From: Elysia crispata
Lineage: Eukaryota; Mollusca; Gastropoda; Plakobranchidae
Assembly (NCBI GenBank): GCA_033675545.1
Contig: JAWDGP010005328.1
Coordinates: 1-64,000 of the forward strand
Direction: 5' to 3'
DNA length: 64,000 nucleotides
The position numbers were made by a program, and so were the translations under genes. Shown here one piece after another: positions 13,900 to 25,275 of this stretch; the first letter of the stretch is position 1; the number at the start of each line of letters is the position of its first letter. The notes under the pieces were generated by a model, which saw nothing but the letters and a program-made list of their open reading frames with translations, searched no databases and was not told the origin of the DNA.

Positions 13900-13900
<1 letters not shown>

Positions 13901-13957
<57 letters not shown>
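13901..13957. repeat. (TA)n microsatellite
   Basis: A pure TA array of about 57 bp in the SDAD1/NUDCD2 spacer. Confidence 0.97.
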
Positions 13958-13960
<3 letters not shown>

Positions 13961-14310
13961 CTAAAAGACTATCAACTCCAAGGTCTAATAAATCTCTAAT
14001 CCTCTCTCCTATCTCTGTTATTTTCAAGGTTTTTAATTAAATATTTTTACATTCGGTCTAAATTTATTTTGAACATTGATCAAGATTAGCTATAGGTATT
14101 GATCAATTTTAAAAATTTATTCGAGATTTTAGCATACTAAAAATAGACCACAAAGGCCCAAGAATTATTCCTTAAAATGTAATAAAAAAAAATTCAGTTT
14201 CGTTCCCAAAACTCTCTCCTCGAGAAAATTAAATACGTTTACTTGGCGGAAATCTCTTATCACAAGATAGTTACGCTAAACAGCGTGTTAGTCTCAGACT
14301 AGACAGAGAC

Positions 14311-14513
14311 TAGTCACAAATCCAAAGCTGGCACCGATGAACAAAGGAAACCGTAGAAGACTTAGCATTCAGTAGATAGACCGCTCGTCTCCACTAGGTG
14401 GTTTCCGCGTCCATCCTGTATATTTTTTTAACGATTTTAACGTCGCCCAAGTAACTCTGTAAAGAAATCTTCTCTTTGACTGTCTCTGTCTCTCTCTCTC
14501 TCTATCTCTCTGC

Positions 14514-14561
<48 letters not shown>

Positions 14562-15129
14562 TTGATTGCCTTCTTAGTCTAATGTCAAGTCTTACAATAA
14601 AAAAGGGAGGGGGGAAAGAGAGATCTTTATAAAGTAACTTAGGAGACTTTAAATTGATAAAAATGTGTTTTGCAGGATGGCTGTGCAAAACACGTACTGA
14701 AAATCAAGAGAAGAATGACTTAAATGCACGCACCACTCTTCAATTAAAAACAAAAACAAAAAACAGAGGAGCTAGGAAAAAAGCAACTTAGGGGGTACAT
14801 TGAAAGTAACACATATTTTGTCACACTCACTATGTTCCTATGTTAAAAAAAAAACAACAAACAAGAAACAATAACACATGTAATGTCAATAACTAAGATC
14901 TAGATCTTATTGTCTTATATAAGCATGGATTTTTTATTTCACACACAGACAGACAGACTGACAGGCAGACACATTTTCAGAGTTAAAACAAAACAAAAAA
15001 TGTACATGATGGATGCTCAAAGTCAAAACATGCAGGGATAGTGAAGATCAACGGCTCTTGTCTACTACCGAATGCTAAATCTTCTTCGGTTTCGTTTGTC
15101 CGCATGTTCCAGATTTGGGTTTAGGACTA
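14311..15129. repeat. Long imperfect inverted repeat, possible foldback or MITE-like element
   Basis: The left arm (about 14311-14535) and the right arm (about 14940-15129) are reverse complements of moderate identity. Both outer ends begin TAGTC. The arms then share AAATC/AAACC with CTGG, CAAA.GAAACCG.AGAAGA, TTAGCATTC.GTAG and, further in, TCCATC.TGTA.ATTTTTT and TTTTAAC. Innermost is a CTGCCTGTC(T/A)GTCTGTCT block. The unmatched centre is about 400 bp. No transposase, tail or clear target duplication is visible. It may be a transposon with long terminal inverted repeats, or an inverted local duplication in the divergent promoter region. Confidence 0.7.
14476..14559. repeat. (TC)n / (TCTG)n microsatellite
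   Basis: An imperfect TC array with TGTC interruptions, inside the left arm of the long inverted repeat. Confidence 0.9.
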
Positions 15130-15540
15130 TTATAGATTTACCCATTGTTTTCCGTAATTAGAGATCTAGCAGGAAGGAATAAAGTACAAATGTTGAGATA
15201 TTATTAAGATCTCATAACGAGGGTATTCAAAATTTTCAACCAATTTCAGGGTCGTATTACACTTACTGTAAGTGTGCACCCGCATTCAGGCACATTATTA
15301 TGTAGGTTTATCATTGTAGCAAACTAGCATGTGTGCCTTAGGGTTAAAAAAAAAAGTTCCTTGGGGCACGTACGTTCACCCATGCAGTTATGAAAACCTT
15401 CTACTATTTAAAGTAAGTTTTTATTCTCTCCACTTTGCAAGAGCTATCAAAACATCTACTGTAGTTTCGATTTGCCGGAACTGTAGAGCCTGGATCCAAA
15501 AAGCAAAATGCATGTCAACGCAAAATAGTTAGTGATAAGA

Positions 15541-15731
15541 TAGAATTAGATCTAGATCTAATCGCACCGCTTCTCGTCTAGATTCTAGAAGATCTAGATC
15601 TATAGAGAAGAGTGTCATTTCATTTACATAAAGCCTAGTGAAGCAACAGACCTTTAAGCAAGTTAGGTTTGAATCTTGAATCAATAGATGTACAAATTTG
15701 AGATCTTTAGAATCTAGATCTAGATCTAGAA
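15541..15731. repeat. TCTAGATC-rich cluster upstream of NUDCD2
   Basis: Several AGATCTAGATCT-type blocks (about 15547-15560, 15576-15602 and 15711-15731) lie within 300 bp upstream of the NUDCD2 start codon. The motif is palindromic. I see no evidence that it is a regulatory site rather than a dispersed simple repeat. Confidence 0.65.
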
Positions 15732-15835
15732 TCATGTTTAAATAAAAGGTGTAGATTTGGAGTTATAGATAAATGTTTCTCAATTCAATTTCTTGTATAC
15801 CTTCATAATAATAGCGTCATTAACTCGAATAGGCG

Positions 15836-18800
15836 ATGGCTCATTTTGATGAAAGAAGTGGCATAGTGTCGTGCAAAACTGAATGGGGTAGCTGGTGGCA
15901 AACGATTGAGGAGGTCTTTATTGAGGTTGATGCAGGTGTAGGCACTGTCCTGTCAGCAAAAGAGATCAAGTGCACCATAAAGTCAAAATCTATCGCTCTT
16001 TTTATCAAAGGAGTCACTGTTTTTGAGGTGTGAATTTAAAATATTTTTTTCATTGTAATTACAAGACATTGGAGATTAGAATTTTAGATAAAGATCTAGA
16101 TCTGGATCTGAAGCAATTTTTTACATCTTTAAGATTTAGCCTTATATATTGCATGCCCACAGCTGGACTTGCTAATAACAAGGTTTTTTTTCCCTTGCCC
16201 CCAAATCATAATGAAACTTAGAAGGTATTAGCATGATCCACTGTGGGCTATTGAAGAAAGTATCTATATATGGCTTTGGTCTGTTGGAATTAAATTTGGT
16301 AAATTTTTAGCTGTACACCCTGTACTAGAGTGCTGTTTTTATCTTTTTGGTTGACCTTGACCTTGACAATAACAAATATTGTAAGCAAAAGTTGTGGCAA
16401 TTACATAACAGTTATGTAAGGAGGGACAAAAATAAAGTGAATTTAGTAATAAAATGACTAAATCAATAAAGCATTCAATAAATAATTCCATCAGATCAAG
16501 GTCAAGACGAACCAGTTAAGACAAGAAACAGCAAACTGACAAGGAAAAAAAATCCTGGGTCTAATTCATGCTTATGTGTTTCTGTATGAGTCTTGTTGCC
16601 TTGCGGAGTATACAGCTTAGCAGCTTGCCTTATGACGTTTTTGCAAACGTTTTTCGTTTATAGTTGTAATAAATAAGTAACATGTTATATATTGATCGGG
16701 CTCAAAAGGAGTCAAAATGTTAAGAATCCTTACAGAAAATATTTGTTTACAAGTAGAAATAAAATTGGGAGAGGGGTACTTTTTTTTAAACATGATATGT
16801 AAACGGGATTACTTGATCAATTTATCACCTGTTTTTCTATGATCATATCCAGGGCGAACTCTTTGAACATGTACATGCAGATGAGGCAGTGTGGACATTT
16901 GGTAAGGCATGTTTTCTTTTAAATTTTTTTTATTATTATTAATTTATCTACTCTTTGAGCATATAATTTGAAAAACTTTCTGAAGATGCCTGAAAACTAT
17001 CATCATGGATTAAAAGCAAAATATGCATAAATAAACATCTGGGACCATGAGCAAATACATAGTTCAATAGAAATTCGCAATAGTTAACTAAATTAATTAT
17101 CTTATATACGTATACGTTGAGAATTCAACAGAGCGTTTATTTTGATCACCATACAGTGGAAACCTCAAAAACCAAAGTCTGATTATTCGAATATTTCATA
17201 AACCGAATTTTGCAAGATGATAGGTTTTTTTTTTCTCTTTGGCTTTATTAGAATCGGACTTGCAATTCAAAGTCTTTCTGATTCAAATCTCTTATTTGAA
17301 GTCGATACCACCCCATAAGGCATCACAAAAGTGCTACATGCATCTCTCAAGCAGCGAGCTATGCAAATCACTGCCCAAGAAAGGCTTATCAGTGCTATGA
17401 AAGCAAGAAGGGAGCAGATGCACTAATAATTAAGTGCCAATACTGATACTGATAGCAACGTGGGGCGGGGGAAGAGGAGGGTTGCTCGATGCAGGCACAG
17501 TATACACTCACTCAATGAGTCATAGATTGTTATACCCATTTTTGTAATTCGAATACTCTTAATTCGAAGATTTAATCCAATCCCATACAATTCGAATCAT
17601 GAGGTTTCCATTGTTTTGTTTTTTTTTACCTCTTTTTGAGGATGAAACTTTTTGTTTTGTTTTGACAACTAGCTTAATTTTCAATGTTTGCGAAAACAAT
17701 TTAAAGACTCAGAAAGCTAAATGAAAGGAGTGAAATTATGAGTGCTAAATTTAAGTCAATAAAGTATTCCAACTTTTCTAAGGTTGAGAACTTTGCAGAA
17801 AACTGAAAAGGGTACTAACCTGATGATATAACATTTATCTTGGGGTTTTTTTTTTTTTGGTATATCTAGACTGTGAAAGTCACTCACTTTGTAAGTTCTA
17901 CTGTTGAAAAATGTCATTTTGAGTTGAATCTATATTTAAAATAAGGGCCAAGCCAAACTATATTATTAAATTGCATAAAGATCTGAAAAATGGAAATGAT
18001 GATTTTAAGTATAAGAGCTCAACTTTTACATGTACAGTTGAGTCCAAATAATTCGAATCCGGATAGTTGGAATTCTTGGATATTTCGAAGTGATTCGGAA
18101 TAAAAAAAGGTCTTCGAATTCTACGAAACTCAAATATGAGAATACAATAGAGAAAGAGAGTTAAAAAAAAATGTGGGTGACAGATCAGGAATGTCGTGCA
18201 ACTGTGCAGGGGGTGGGGGTGGGCCTAACCCCTTTCTCTCTTGTAGCCTTATTGCAGACTCTTGCCTGTAATGTACGTGGGCACATACACACACACACAC
18301 ACACACCTGAATCACATGCTGCACGGAGCATAGCACTATATGTACTTTGTTTTACAAGCCTGGAAAAGTACTTTGGCTGTGTCAGAATAAAAAAAAATCA
18401 AGCCGAAATTGCTTCGAATTAACTGGATCCTTATTTTAAAATTTGAACTAACCGATATTTTTAGTAAAGCTTAAATAGAGAAATATTCGGTAAAATTAAA
18501 CGACTTTGGAGTATCCAAGAATTCGAACTATCCGGATTCGAACGCGAGTTCGAATTATTTGGATTCATCTGTATTTGAATTGATCCCATTGCTTGAGAGT
18601 TTTTCTCGTTGATGAAGATGATGATCTGTGGATTATTATTTCAAATGACGATCATTACTTCTTTGTTTTTGCTATTTAATTAGAACCCTTTCTTTCTGCT
18701 TTCTTTTTCAACGTTCAACAATATATGGTCCAACATGGCTGACAGCTGTTGGTGTTGAGCCTCGGCTCAACAATATTTGTCTTAAGTCACCTTTATTTCT

Positions 18801-21800
18801 GCGATGAAGGAAGGATGTGAACGAAATTGTTTTACAATAGGAACATTTAATGTTAGAGGACTTAACTGTGATGTGAAAAATCACCAACTTGTTCAAGATT
18901 TAGTGGATTACAAGTTAGATATACTGTGTGTGCAGGAGAGCAAAATTCAAGATGGCTGTGATGTGAACATTCTAGGACACAGTCTTGTTATTTGAATCAG
19001 ATTGCAGACACTACGGCAATGGTTTTGTGATTCACAAATCGGCCATACCCAGCATTCAAAAGGCGTGGAAAGTAAATGACAGAGTGTGTGCTATTCAACT
19101 TTCATTAGATTCTCAGGACCAATTTAAGAAAGGCAGAATAAGATCAATAACATTACTTAACATCTATGGCCCCACTTCAGCATTGACAAGAAACAACCCT
19201 GATGAAATAGATAAACTCTATAATTCACTGCAAACTGTTTATGATTCTCTTACAAACGACACGTTAATTTTACTTGCAGGAGACTTTAATTCAAAAGTGG
19301 GAAAAAAGAAAGAAGGAGAAACAAGTCTAGGTAGTTTTTCAAAAGGGACACGAAACGATAATGGAGAAAGTCTAGTACAATTTTGTGAAAAAAACAAATT
19401 GTTTTTGACAAACACTGCATTCAAGAAAGCTAGCAGACACATAACAACGTGGGTAGGATCCTGGAGAGACAAAGACAACAAACCTATGCCTATTTACAAC
19501 CAAATAGATTTTATTATCTGCAAACAAAACCAAAAACACACCATCAAAGACGCACAATCGTATTCGGGAACAACACTTAGCTCAGACCACAAACTGGTCA
19601 AAACAACTTTTCGACTTTCAAACGTCAACACATGGAGGCAAATAAAACAAAAGCCGATAAATGTCAATGTAAAAAGAAACAGGTCACAACTGAGCTACGA
19701 CACGGACACTGCAAACAACTATTCGGCACAGTTACGTGAGCTTTTACTTCAGAATGATCAAAACAGCAGCACACAAAAACAGTGGGAATTCGTCAAACAA
19801 GCAATAGAGACTACTGTATCAAAAACCATTGAAGAAATACCAAAACAAAAACAATACAGACTGTGGAATAAAGAAGTCAAAGACCTGTCAGAGAAACAAA
19901 AAGACTTAAGGATACAAATCCAAAACTGCAAACAGGAAGAAAAGATCAAAGAACTAAAGAAAGAAAGAAATTATGTTTTGCACAACATAAGAAGAAAAAA
20001 TAGCGAAACCAAAGAAAAACATCTCGACCATTTAATACAAGAAATTGACAACTCTAAAAGCGATGGTGGTATGTTCAAGGCCATAAAAGTGTTGAACAGA
20101 AAACAGTTTACAAATCCACAAGTTAATGATAAGGACGGGAAGAAAGTAACAAGCCCAACGGAAATCCAAAACATCATAACGAAACATTTTAAATCTAAAT
20201 TCAGAGACGAACGTACAGAAGACATTCAGCCATTTAGTGGGCAACCCCGTGCACTTAACAACCCAATCAGTGAAAAAGAAGTTAGACAAAGCATAAAACA
20301 GCTAAACAATGGACGCGCTCCTGGAGAAGATAATATATGTAATGAATAACTTAAGTTCGCACCGGAAATTCTTGACAATCAAATCGCAATGATAATAAAT
20401 AAGACATTCGAGAATCATGAAGACCTAGACATCAACAATGGAATCCTGGTAGCGCTACTCAAGCCAGGAAAACCAAAAGGACTACCACAAAATCTGCGCC
20501 CTGTTACGTTGTTGAACTCTATAAGGAAAGTGCTTTCAACTATCGCTCTAACTAAAATAAGGCCTGCTGTTGAAAACTATATCTCTTGCAGTCAAAGTGG
20601 CTTCAGGCCTAACCGTAGTACGTCTGATGTAGTATTGGCCCACAGATGGATCTCAGCCAAGGTTCTCAATTATGCGGACATCGAAATAGACATCACAGGG
20701 ATAGATATGTCTGCGGCATTTGACACAATTGACAGAAAACAGCTACTGCAATTATTGACAAATCTTGTCACGGAAGACGAAAAGCGAATAATACAATTCC
20801 TGCTGAGCAGTACAACACTCAACGTCAAAATCAGCGGCGCCAACACTGAAGAACCCTTTCTCACAAACATAGGCACCCCTCAAGGAGACAGCCTAAGTCC
20901 AGTACTTTTCATCATCTATCTTGAACAAGCACTGAAAAATGTGAGATCAACGCTCGACAGCCCATCAAACACAACAGAGGCACATCTTCCTAATGAGATA
21001 GCATATGCTGACGACATAGACTTTATTGGCAACAAACCAGTGAATGTGAAAAAAATAGAAGAAACACTCAAAGTTCACAAACTCAAAGTCAATGTAGACA
21101 AAACGGAGCACACCTCAGTAAGAAAACATTCAGAGGAATGGAAAACATCAAAGAAAGTGGGTTCACTGCTTGGCAGTAAAGAAGACATAGAACACAGAAA
21201 ACACCTATCAAACATAGCATTGAACAAGATGGAACAGATATGGCACAAAGCGGACAAAACCAAGCAGCGCACAAGAATTAAGCTATATAACACCTTAGTG
21301 AGGTCAGTTCTGTTATACAATTGCGGCACATGGGCACTGACCAAAACAGACGAAGAAAAGTTGGACTCTTTCCATCGAAAGCAGCTGCGCAGGGTTCTGG
21401 GAATTCGATACCCAACAAAAATTTCAAATAAGTCCCTCTACAAAAAATGTGAACAAACCCCAATTTCTTTGGAAGTGTTGCAAGCAAGGTGGAGGCTGTT
21501 CGGTCATGTACTTAGGCGAGAACCATCGATCCCTGCCAACAAAGCTATGGCATTCTATTTCCACGACAATGCCAAGCGAGCCAGGGGTAGGCCGATCACC
21601 ACACTCCCAATGACTCTCAATAACGATCTCAAGATACTACAAAATCGGAGCATCTCTCTCACATCACAAAAAGACCTGGAAACAATAAGAAAGATTGCAG
21701 AAAGAAGACAAGAATGGACTACCTTCACCGCAGACATAAAGAAGGCTGCCGAAGCTGCGAGGTCGGACGACACTTCTAGCGGAAGGCCTTAATAATAATA

Positions 21801-23792
21801 ATAATAATAACAATCTTTGTGAATTTTATTTTCTGCAATTAATAGTGTCATCAGCATATCTTGATTTCCCCATCAAGTCGTTGTCAGTAAGTAGTACGTA
21901 TATTTATGATCACTTGTAGATCTTTTCCACCTATCTTCAACTGCTTTAGTTGAGTGATTATCTCATCATGATCATGCCATACACTGTCACTGTCTTCCAA
22001 GATTTGGTCATTGAAGCACAGAAAACCTCTTCTTGTAATTCTAGAGATCCAGGGATTTAAAAAGCATTTATAGTACCTTTACTTTCCACAGAGCCATACT
22101 GTTCATTTACTATTTCTTGTTTCATTTTGTTTCTATTTGCATCATGATGCTTCTTTTAAAGGTTTTGGTGATGTGACTTACAAGGCTGATCATTCTATGT
22201 AATTCAAACTCTGTTGCTCTTGGTTTCTTTGGCAGTGCTATATTATATATAGATTTGGAAATGACTGTTGAAATCTCACTTGTGTCATAGATTTCAATGA
22301 GTAATGTTGCGGTCACATCTATTCCATAGTCTCCAAGAGCCTCTGAAGGTTCCACTGATATGCTTGCTGTTTGGGCCTTTTGTGCCTAATTTTATCTTTC
22401 TCATGCTGACAGGATCTCATCTTACATGATAGGTGGCCCGCAAAAATTGGCTTCATTACATTGTTTAAACTAAAAGGAAATCGGCACACATCTTTATGAT
22501 TATGGACAAAAAATAAATACCAAAACTATTATCAACATATAAACTTTTCACTTTGTAAGCTGTGTCAGTATTATTACAAAATCATGCTTTACATTTACTT
22601 GCATTTATTCCATTACATTGTAATCCCTTCTGTGGTCTTCAAAAAGTTTACTTGTGTACTCAGTCCATCTACCAAGGATTTTTTTTTTTTGTTTTTCCAA
22701 AATGATGTCACTGTATTCTTATTTTAGGCATGCTGTGGATGAGCAGTGTGTGATTATGAATTTATATTGCCCCTTTTCAGCTGAATTTGTTCCATTAGTG
22801 TCAAACATTCACAATTTATGATTTCTTGTTTCTTCTATTTCAGAGGACAAAAGGTATGTTAGAATTTGCCTAAGTAAAGCTCATGATACTGCTGCTCATT
22901 GCTGGCCCTCGTTACTTGTTGGGCAGTTTAAAGTTGACCCAGCCACCTTTGATGGAATGCAAAAGAAGTTAACACTGCAAAGATTTCAATTTGAGGTTTG
23001 TAATTTATGATGTGTTCTTTCTTTAATTATTTTTTTCTCTTATGTTTTTCTTGGTTCCTTTTTTTTTGGTCCATACTGTCAAGATTGCTCATCATGCAAC
23101 AACGATAGTCATAGTTTGGATAAATATCATAGCAATAATTACAATGACGATAATAATTATAATATTAATCATGAAATAATAACAAGGATTGAATAAGAAT
23201 GCATTCAACAGCTTTTAAAAAAACATCTCTTCCACTGTGTTTCATCTCCTCATTTGCTCAGCATTGGCTCTCCTTCTTTCTCAGGGAGAAAATCTTTTTC
23301 CTCTTCTTCCCATTGAGTTTTTTGTTTTTGGCTAATTCTTATTGTTCCGTTTCTAGTCTTTTGTCCACTTCATACGCCTTTTTAAAAAATATTATTCATT
23401 TATTTATTTATTTTATAATTCTTCTTTCTCTTAAAACATATTTTTGACTCACTCTTCTTTTTTGCCTTTACTTACTGTGTGATATCTGTTCTGTGGACCT
23501 CTCTGGAACTTGATGTTCACTCCCAAAAGACAAAACGTGCATTGTTCCCTTTCATTTACAAAGACTTTAGATTAGAATCTGGAACATTTACAATTTTTGG
23601 TCTTCTCATTCTTCTCCTTCTCCTTCTTCTTCTTCTTATTATTATTATCATTATTATTATTATTATTATTATTAATGCTAATATTGATATTTGTTATGTT
23701 ATCTCCTTACCTTGCAGAACCCTGGTATGGATTTCAGTGGAGCTGAAATGACTGGAAACTATCAGGGAGGAGGGCCAGAACTACCAGGATAA
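15836..23792 (+). CDS. NUDCD2: NudC domain-containing protein 2 (NUDCD2), 4 exons, complete
   Basis: NUDCD2 is a small cytosolic CS-domain (p23-like) protein of the NudC family, linked to Hsp90 co-chaperone work and stability of dynein-associated LIS1. Exons are 15836-16027, 16853-16901, 22844-22995 and 23718-23792. They total 468 bp, or 155 residues, against about 157 in vertebrates. All junctions keep phase. The N-terminus has the family signature FDERSGIVSCKTEWGSWWQT followed by EEVFIEV; the middle gives DKRYVRICLSK and CWPSLL; the C-terminus gives LTLQRFQFENPGMDFSGAE and GNY.GGGPE. The CS domain spans roughly residues 14-105. The start codon is in GGCGATGGC, a good context, and no upstream in-frame family sequence exists. 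A canonical AATAAA at 24416-24421 is a likely poly(A) signal. Intron 2 is enlarged to 5.9 kb by transposons. Confidence 0.95.
17154..17613. mobile_element. Non-autonomous TIR element A (pogo/Tc1-mariner-like MITE, 460 bp)
   Basis: The left end is TA then CAGTGGAAACCTCA. The right end, read in reverse complement, is CAATGGAAACCTCATGATTC. Fourteen terminal bases match with one mismatch. Further in, both ends carry ATTCGAA motifs. TA precedes the left end; the right flank is TT, perhaps mutated. There is no transposase frame. Ends beginning CAGTNGAACC with internal TTCGAA are typical of pogo-like Tc1/mariner elements; the assignment rests on end sequence only. Confidence 0.7.
18035..18571. mobile_element. 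Non-autonomous TIR element B (pogo/Tc1-mariner-like MITE, 537 bp)
   Basis: The left end is CAGTTGAGTCCAAATAATTC. The right end in reverse complement is CAGATGAATCCAAATAATTC. Twenty-one of the first 23 bases match, and both arms continue with a shared ATCCGGATAGTT.GAATTCTTGGATA block. TA dinucleotides flank both ends (18033-18034 and 18572-18573), as expected of the Tc1/mariner superfamily. The interior contains a CA run and no transposase. It lies in NUDCD2 intron 2. Confidence 0.88.
18781..21808 (+). mobile_element. Nearly intact non-LTR retrotransposon (endonuclease + reverse transcriptase), RTE-like
   Basis: One open frame of about 995 codons starts at 18804 and is broken twice: a frameshift near 18985-18995 and a TAA stop at 20347-20349. 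The frame after the stop is the same as before it, so that lesion is a single nonsense change. The N-terminal part is an APE-type endonuclease (FTIGTFNVRGL, LDILCVQESKI, LLAGDFNS, SSDHKLV). The reverse transcriptase follows (LRPVTLLNSIRKVL, QSGFRPNRST, DMSAAFDTIDR, GTPQGDSLSPVLF, catalytic YADD near 21006), then a C-terminal region with LLYNCGTWALTKTDEEKL and RLFGHVLRR. It ends at 21792 with a (TAA)n tail. AACAATATTTGT at 18769-18780 and AACAATCTTTGT at 21809-21820 look like a 12 bp target duplication with one mismatch. The roughly 3.0 kb length, single ORF and short 5' leader fit RTE-type elements, but the clade is not proven. It sits in NUDCD2 intron 2, sense to the gene. Confidence 0.92.
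21835..22680 (-). mobile_element. Heavily degraded RT fragment, relative of the 5451-7145 element
   Basis: The minus strand has scattered reverse transcriptase remnants. A YADDT block lies near 21845-21865. At 22355-22122 a frame reads ALPKKPRATEFELHRMISLV and SHITK, closely parallel to [20 protein letters not shown] and SHITK in the SDAD1-intron copy. Near 22640-22680 a WTEYTSKLFE-like piece parallels [10 protein letters not shown]. Order and orientation agree across about 850 bp, but frames are broken many times. It abuts the tail of the younger element on the opposite strand. Confidence 0.7.
23637..23674. repeat. (TTA)n microsatellite
   Basis: A short ATT/TTA array in NUDCD2 intron 3, ending about 45 bp before the exon 4 acceptor. 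Confidence 0.9.
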
Positions 23793-24415
23793 CGTTTCAC
23801 TGTTTCAGGTCACTTGTGAAAATTCGATTCAGAAAACAAAGGAGATAAGCTTCTCTGTGTCTTGCTATTTCAAAGAACTGAAAATTCCTTCCTAATATTG
23901 ATAGTTACTTTAATGCAATTTTTCACCGCAGCCAAGGAAATGCTTCATTATGAACATGGTGTGTGCTACATGTTTTTCATTTGCAAAGAGTTCAAGATAT
24001 ATTCTTTTTTGTCATTAATTAATATTGCACATTATACATTTTAGAAGTGTAAAAGACATTGCCAACATAAATTTACCTTGATACTGCAGTTAATGAACTC
24101 ACCTACATGCCTTGTGGATTGAACACTTCTAAATTTATATTGCAACTGGGATGACTTACAAGTATAGTGGAACCTAACAAGCATTCATCGTATTATTTTC
24201 TATGCAAGCCTGAATGTGCAAAACTATATTACTAAATACCCATATGTAGATATATAAAACTGTATGCTTTGAATTTAATTGAAAAGATACAGCCATCTTA
24301 TCACTGTGCACTTCATTTTCAAGTTTTTAAAGTAAAACTTTTATTGCATCACTTAAGTTGTTACCTTCTGGTTGACCACATGAATTGATGTTTGTTGAAG
24401 TTGTGAGATGTAATT

Positions 24416-24421
24416 AATAAA
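24416..24421 (+). terminator. AATAAA poly(A) signal, probable NUDCD2 3' end
   Basis: A canonical AATAAA hexamer lies about 620 nt past the NUDCD2 stop, followed by an A-run and then T/G-rich sequence. It is the best candidate for the 3' end of this transcript. No transcript evidence is available to me. Confidence 0.5.
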
Positions 24422-25205
24422 AAAAAAAGGATTTTAAAAACTCATTTATTTGAAATTTGTTTTGTTTGTAATATTTTCAAATTATGGGAGACATAATGTA
24501 AAATACTTTGAAATTCAAAGGGAGTAAATTTGATCTTAAAGGAATGCCACAGAACCTCCCTTCATTTATCGTTGCCAAAATATTTCACAGATAATGTATT
24601 AGAAAACATAATTATCATTACTACCTTAGATGACATAAATCTATTAATTTTCACTGAAATAAAAACAAATTTGGACCAACATGCACATGCATATTATTAG
24701 TAAATTCTTTCTCCCAAATGAAAGAACAGTATGTACATGCTGATGCCAAACAACTGAGGCAACATTCTCATTTTGCAGTTGCCCACAATCAAAGATGTCC
24801 AAGAATTTTAATTTTATTGAGTAAGACATAATTCTTCCATCAAATACTTTAGATGTTTTCCTTGAAAATGTGTGTAACTTTTGTGGTCAGACCAAAGGTA
24901 TACATGAATATGGCAAAGGGAGAAATAGCTGTGGTAAAACAAAATGGCCATTGAATAGGAGGGTACAGACAACCTGGATAGTTGTAAGACAAAAAAAAGA
25001 ATTAAAACATGATACTTTTCCCTTTCATTAGTTTTTTATTAGCCCCACTGAAACAAAGTGACAAGTTGCTTGTTAATGTGTTATTCTTCATTTGGTCTCA
25101 CATATTATATCAAGTTGTTTGCTACTTCTCTGCATGTACCTTTCCTAACTCAACTGTCACAATCACATTCTTTAAGATTTTTTTAAGCACAGTACAGTTT
25201 ATGGG

Positions 25206-25275
25206 GTTGACAGAGAATTATATTGGTAGAATTCAGGACTGATGCCTCGGAGGGCCATGGGATTGAATCCTAGCT
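25206..25275 (+). repeat. Possible tRNA-derived SINE head
   Basis: The stretch resembles a decayed tRNA: an A-box-like ATTGGTAGAATTC, then GGACTGATG, then a B-box-like GGGATTGAATCC. The layout parallels the tRNA-like sequence on the minus strand at 30650-30724 (GGTAGAAT..GGACTGAT). The stems do not pair well enough for a functional tRNA. Confidence 0.35.

Larger units (their letters stand above)
12984..15835. other. SDAD1/NUDCD2 head-to-head intergenic region
   Basis: The two start codons face away from each other across 2.85 kb, so both promoters should lie here. I cannot point to a TATA box or initiator with confidence. The spacer holds TCTAGATC clusters (13277-13297, 15541-15731), a TA array and a long inverted repeat (14311-15129). 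No coding gene is supported; short open frames at 15329-15532 and 15529-15735 match nothing I recognise. Confidence 0.7.

Noticed and set aside
24163..24260. TATAGTGGAACCTAACAAGC, similar to a pogo-like end
   Set aside because: Only one end is visible and the first bases differ (TAG rather than CAG). Too weak to call.
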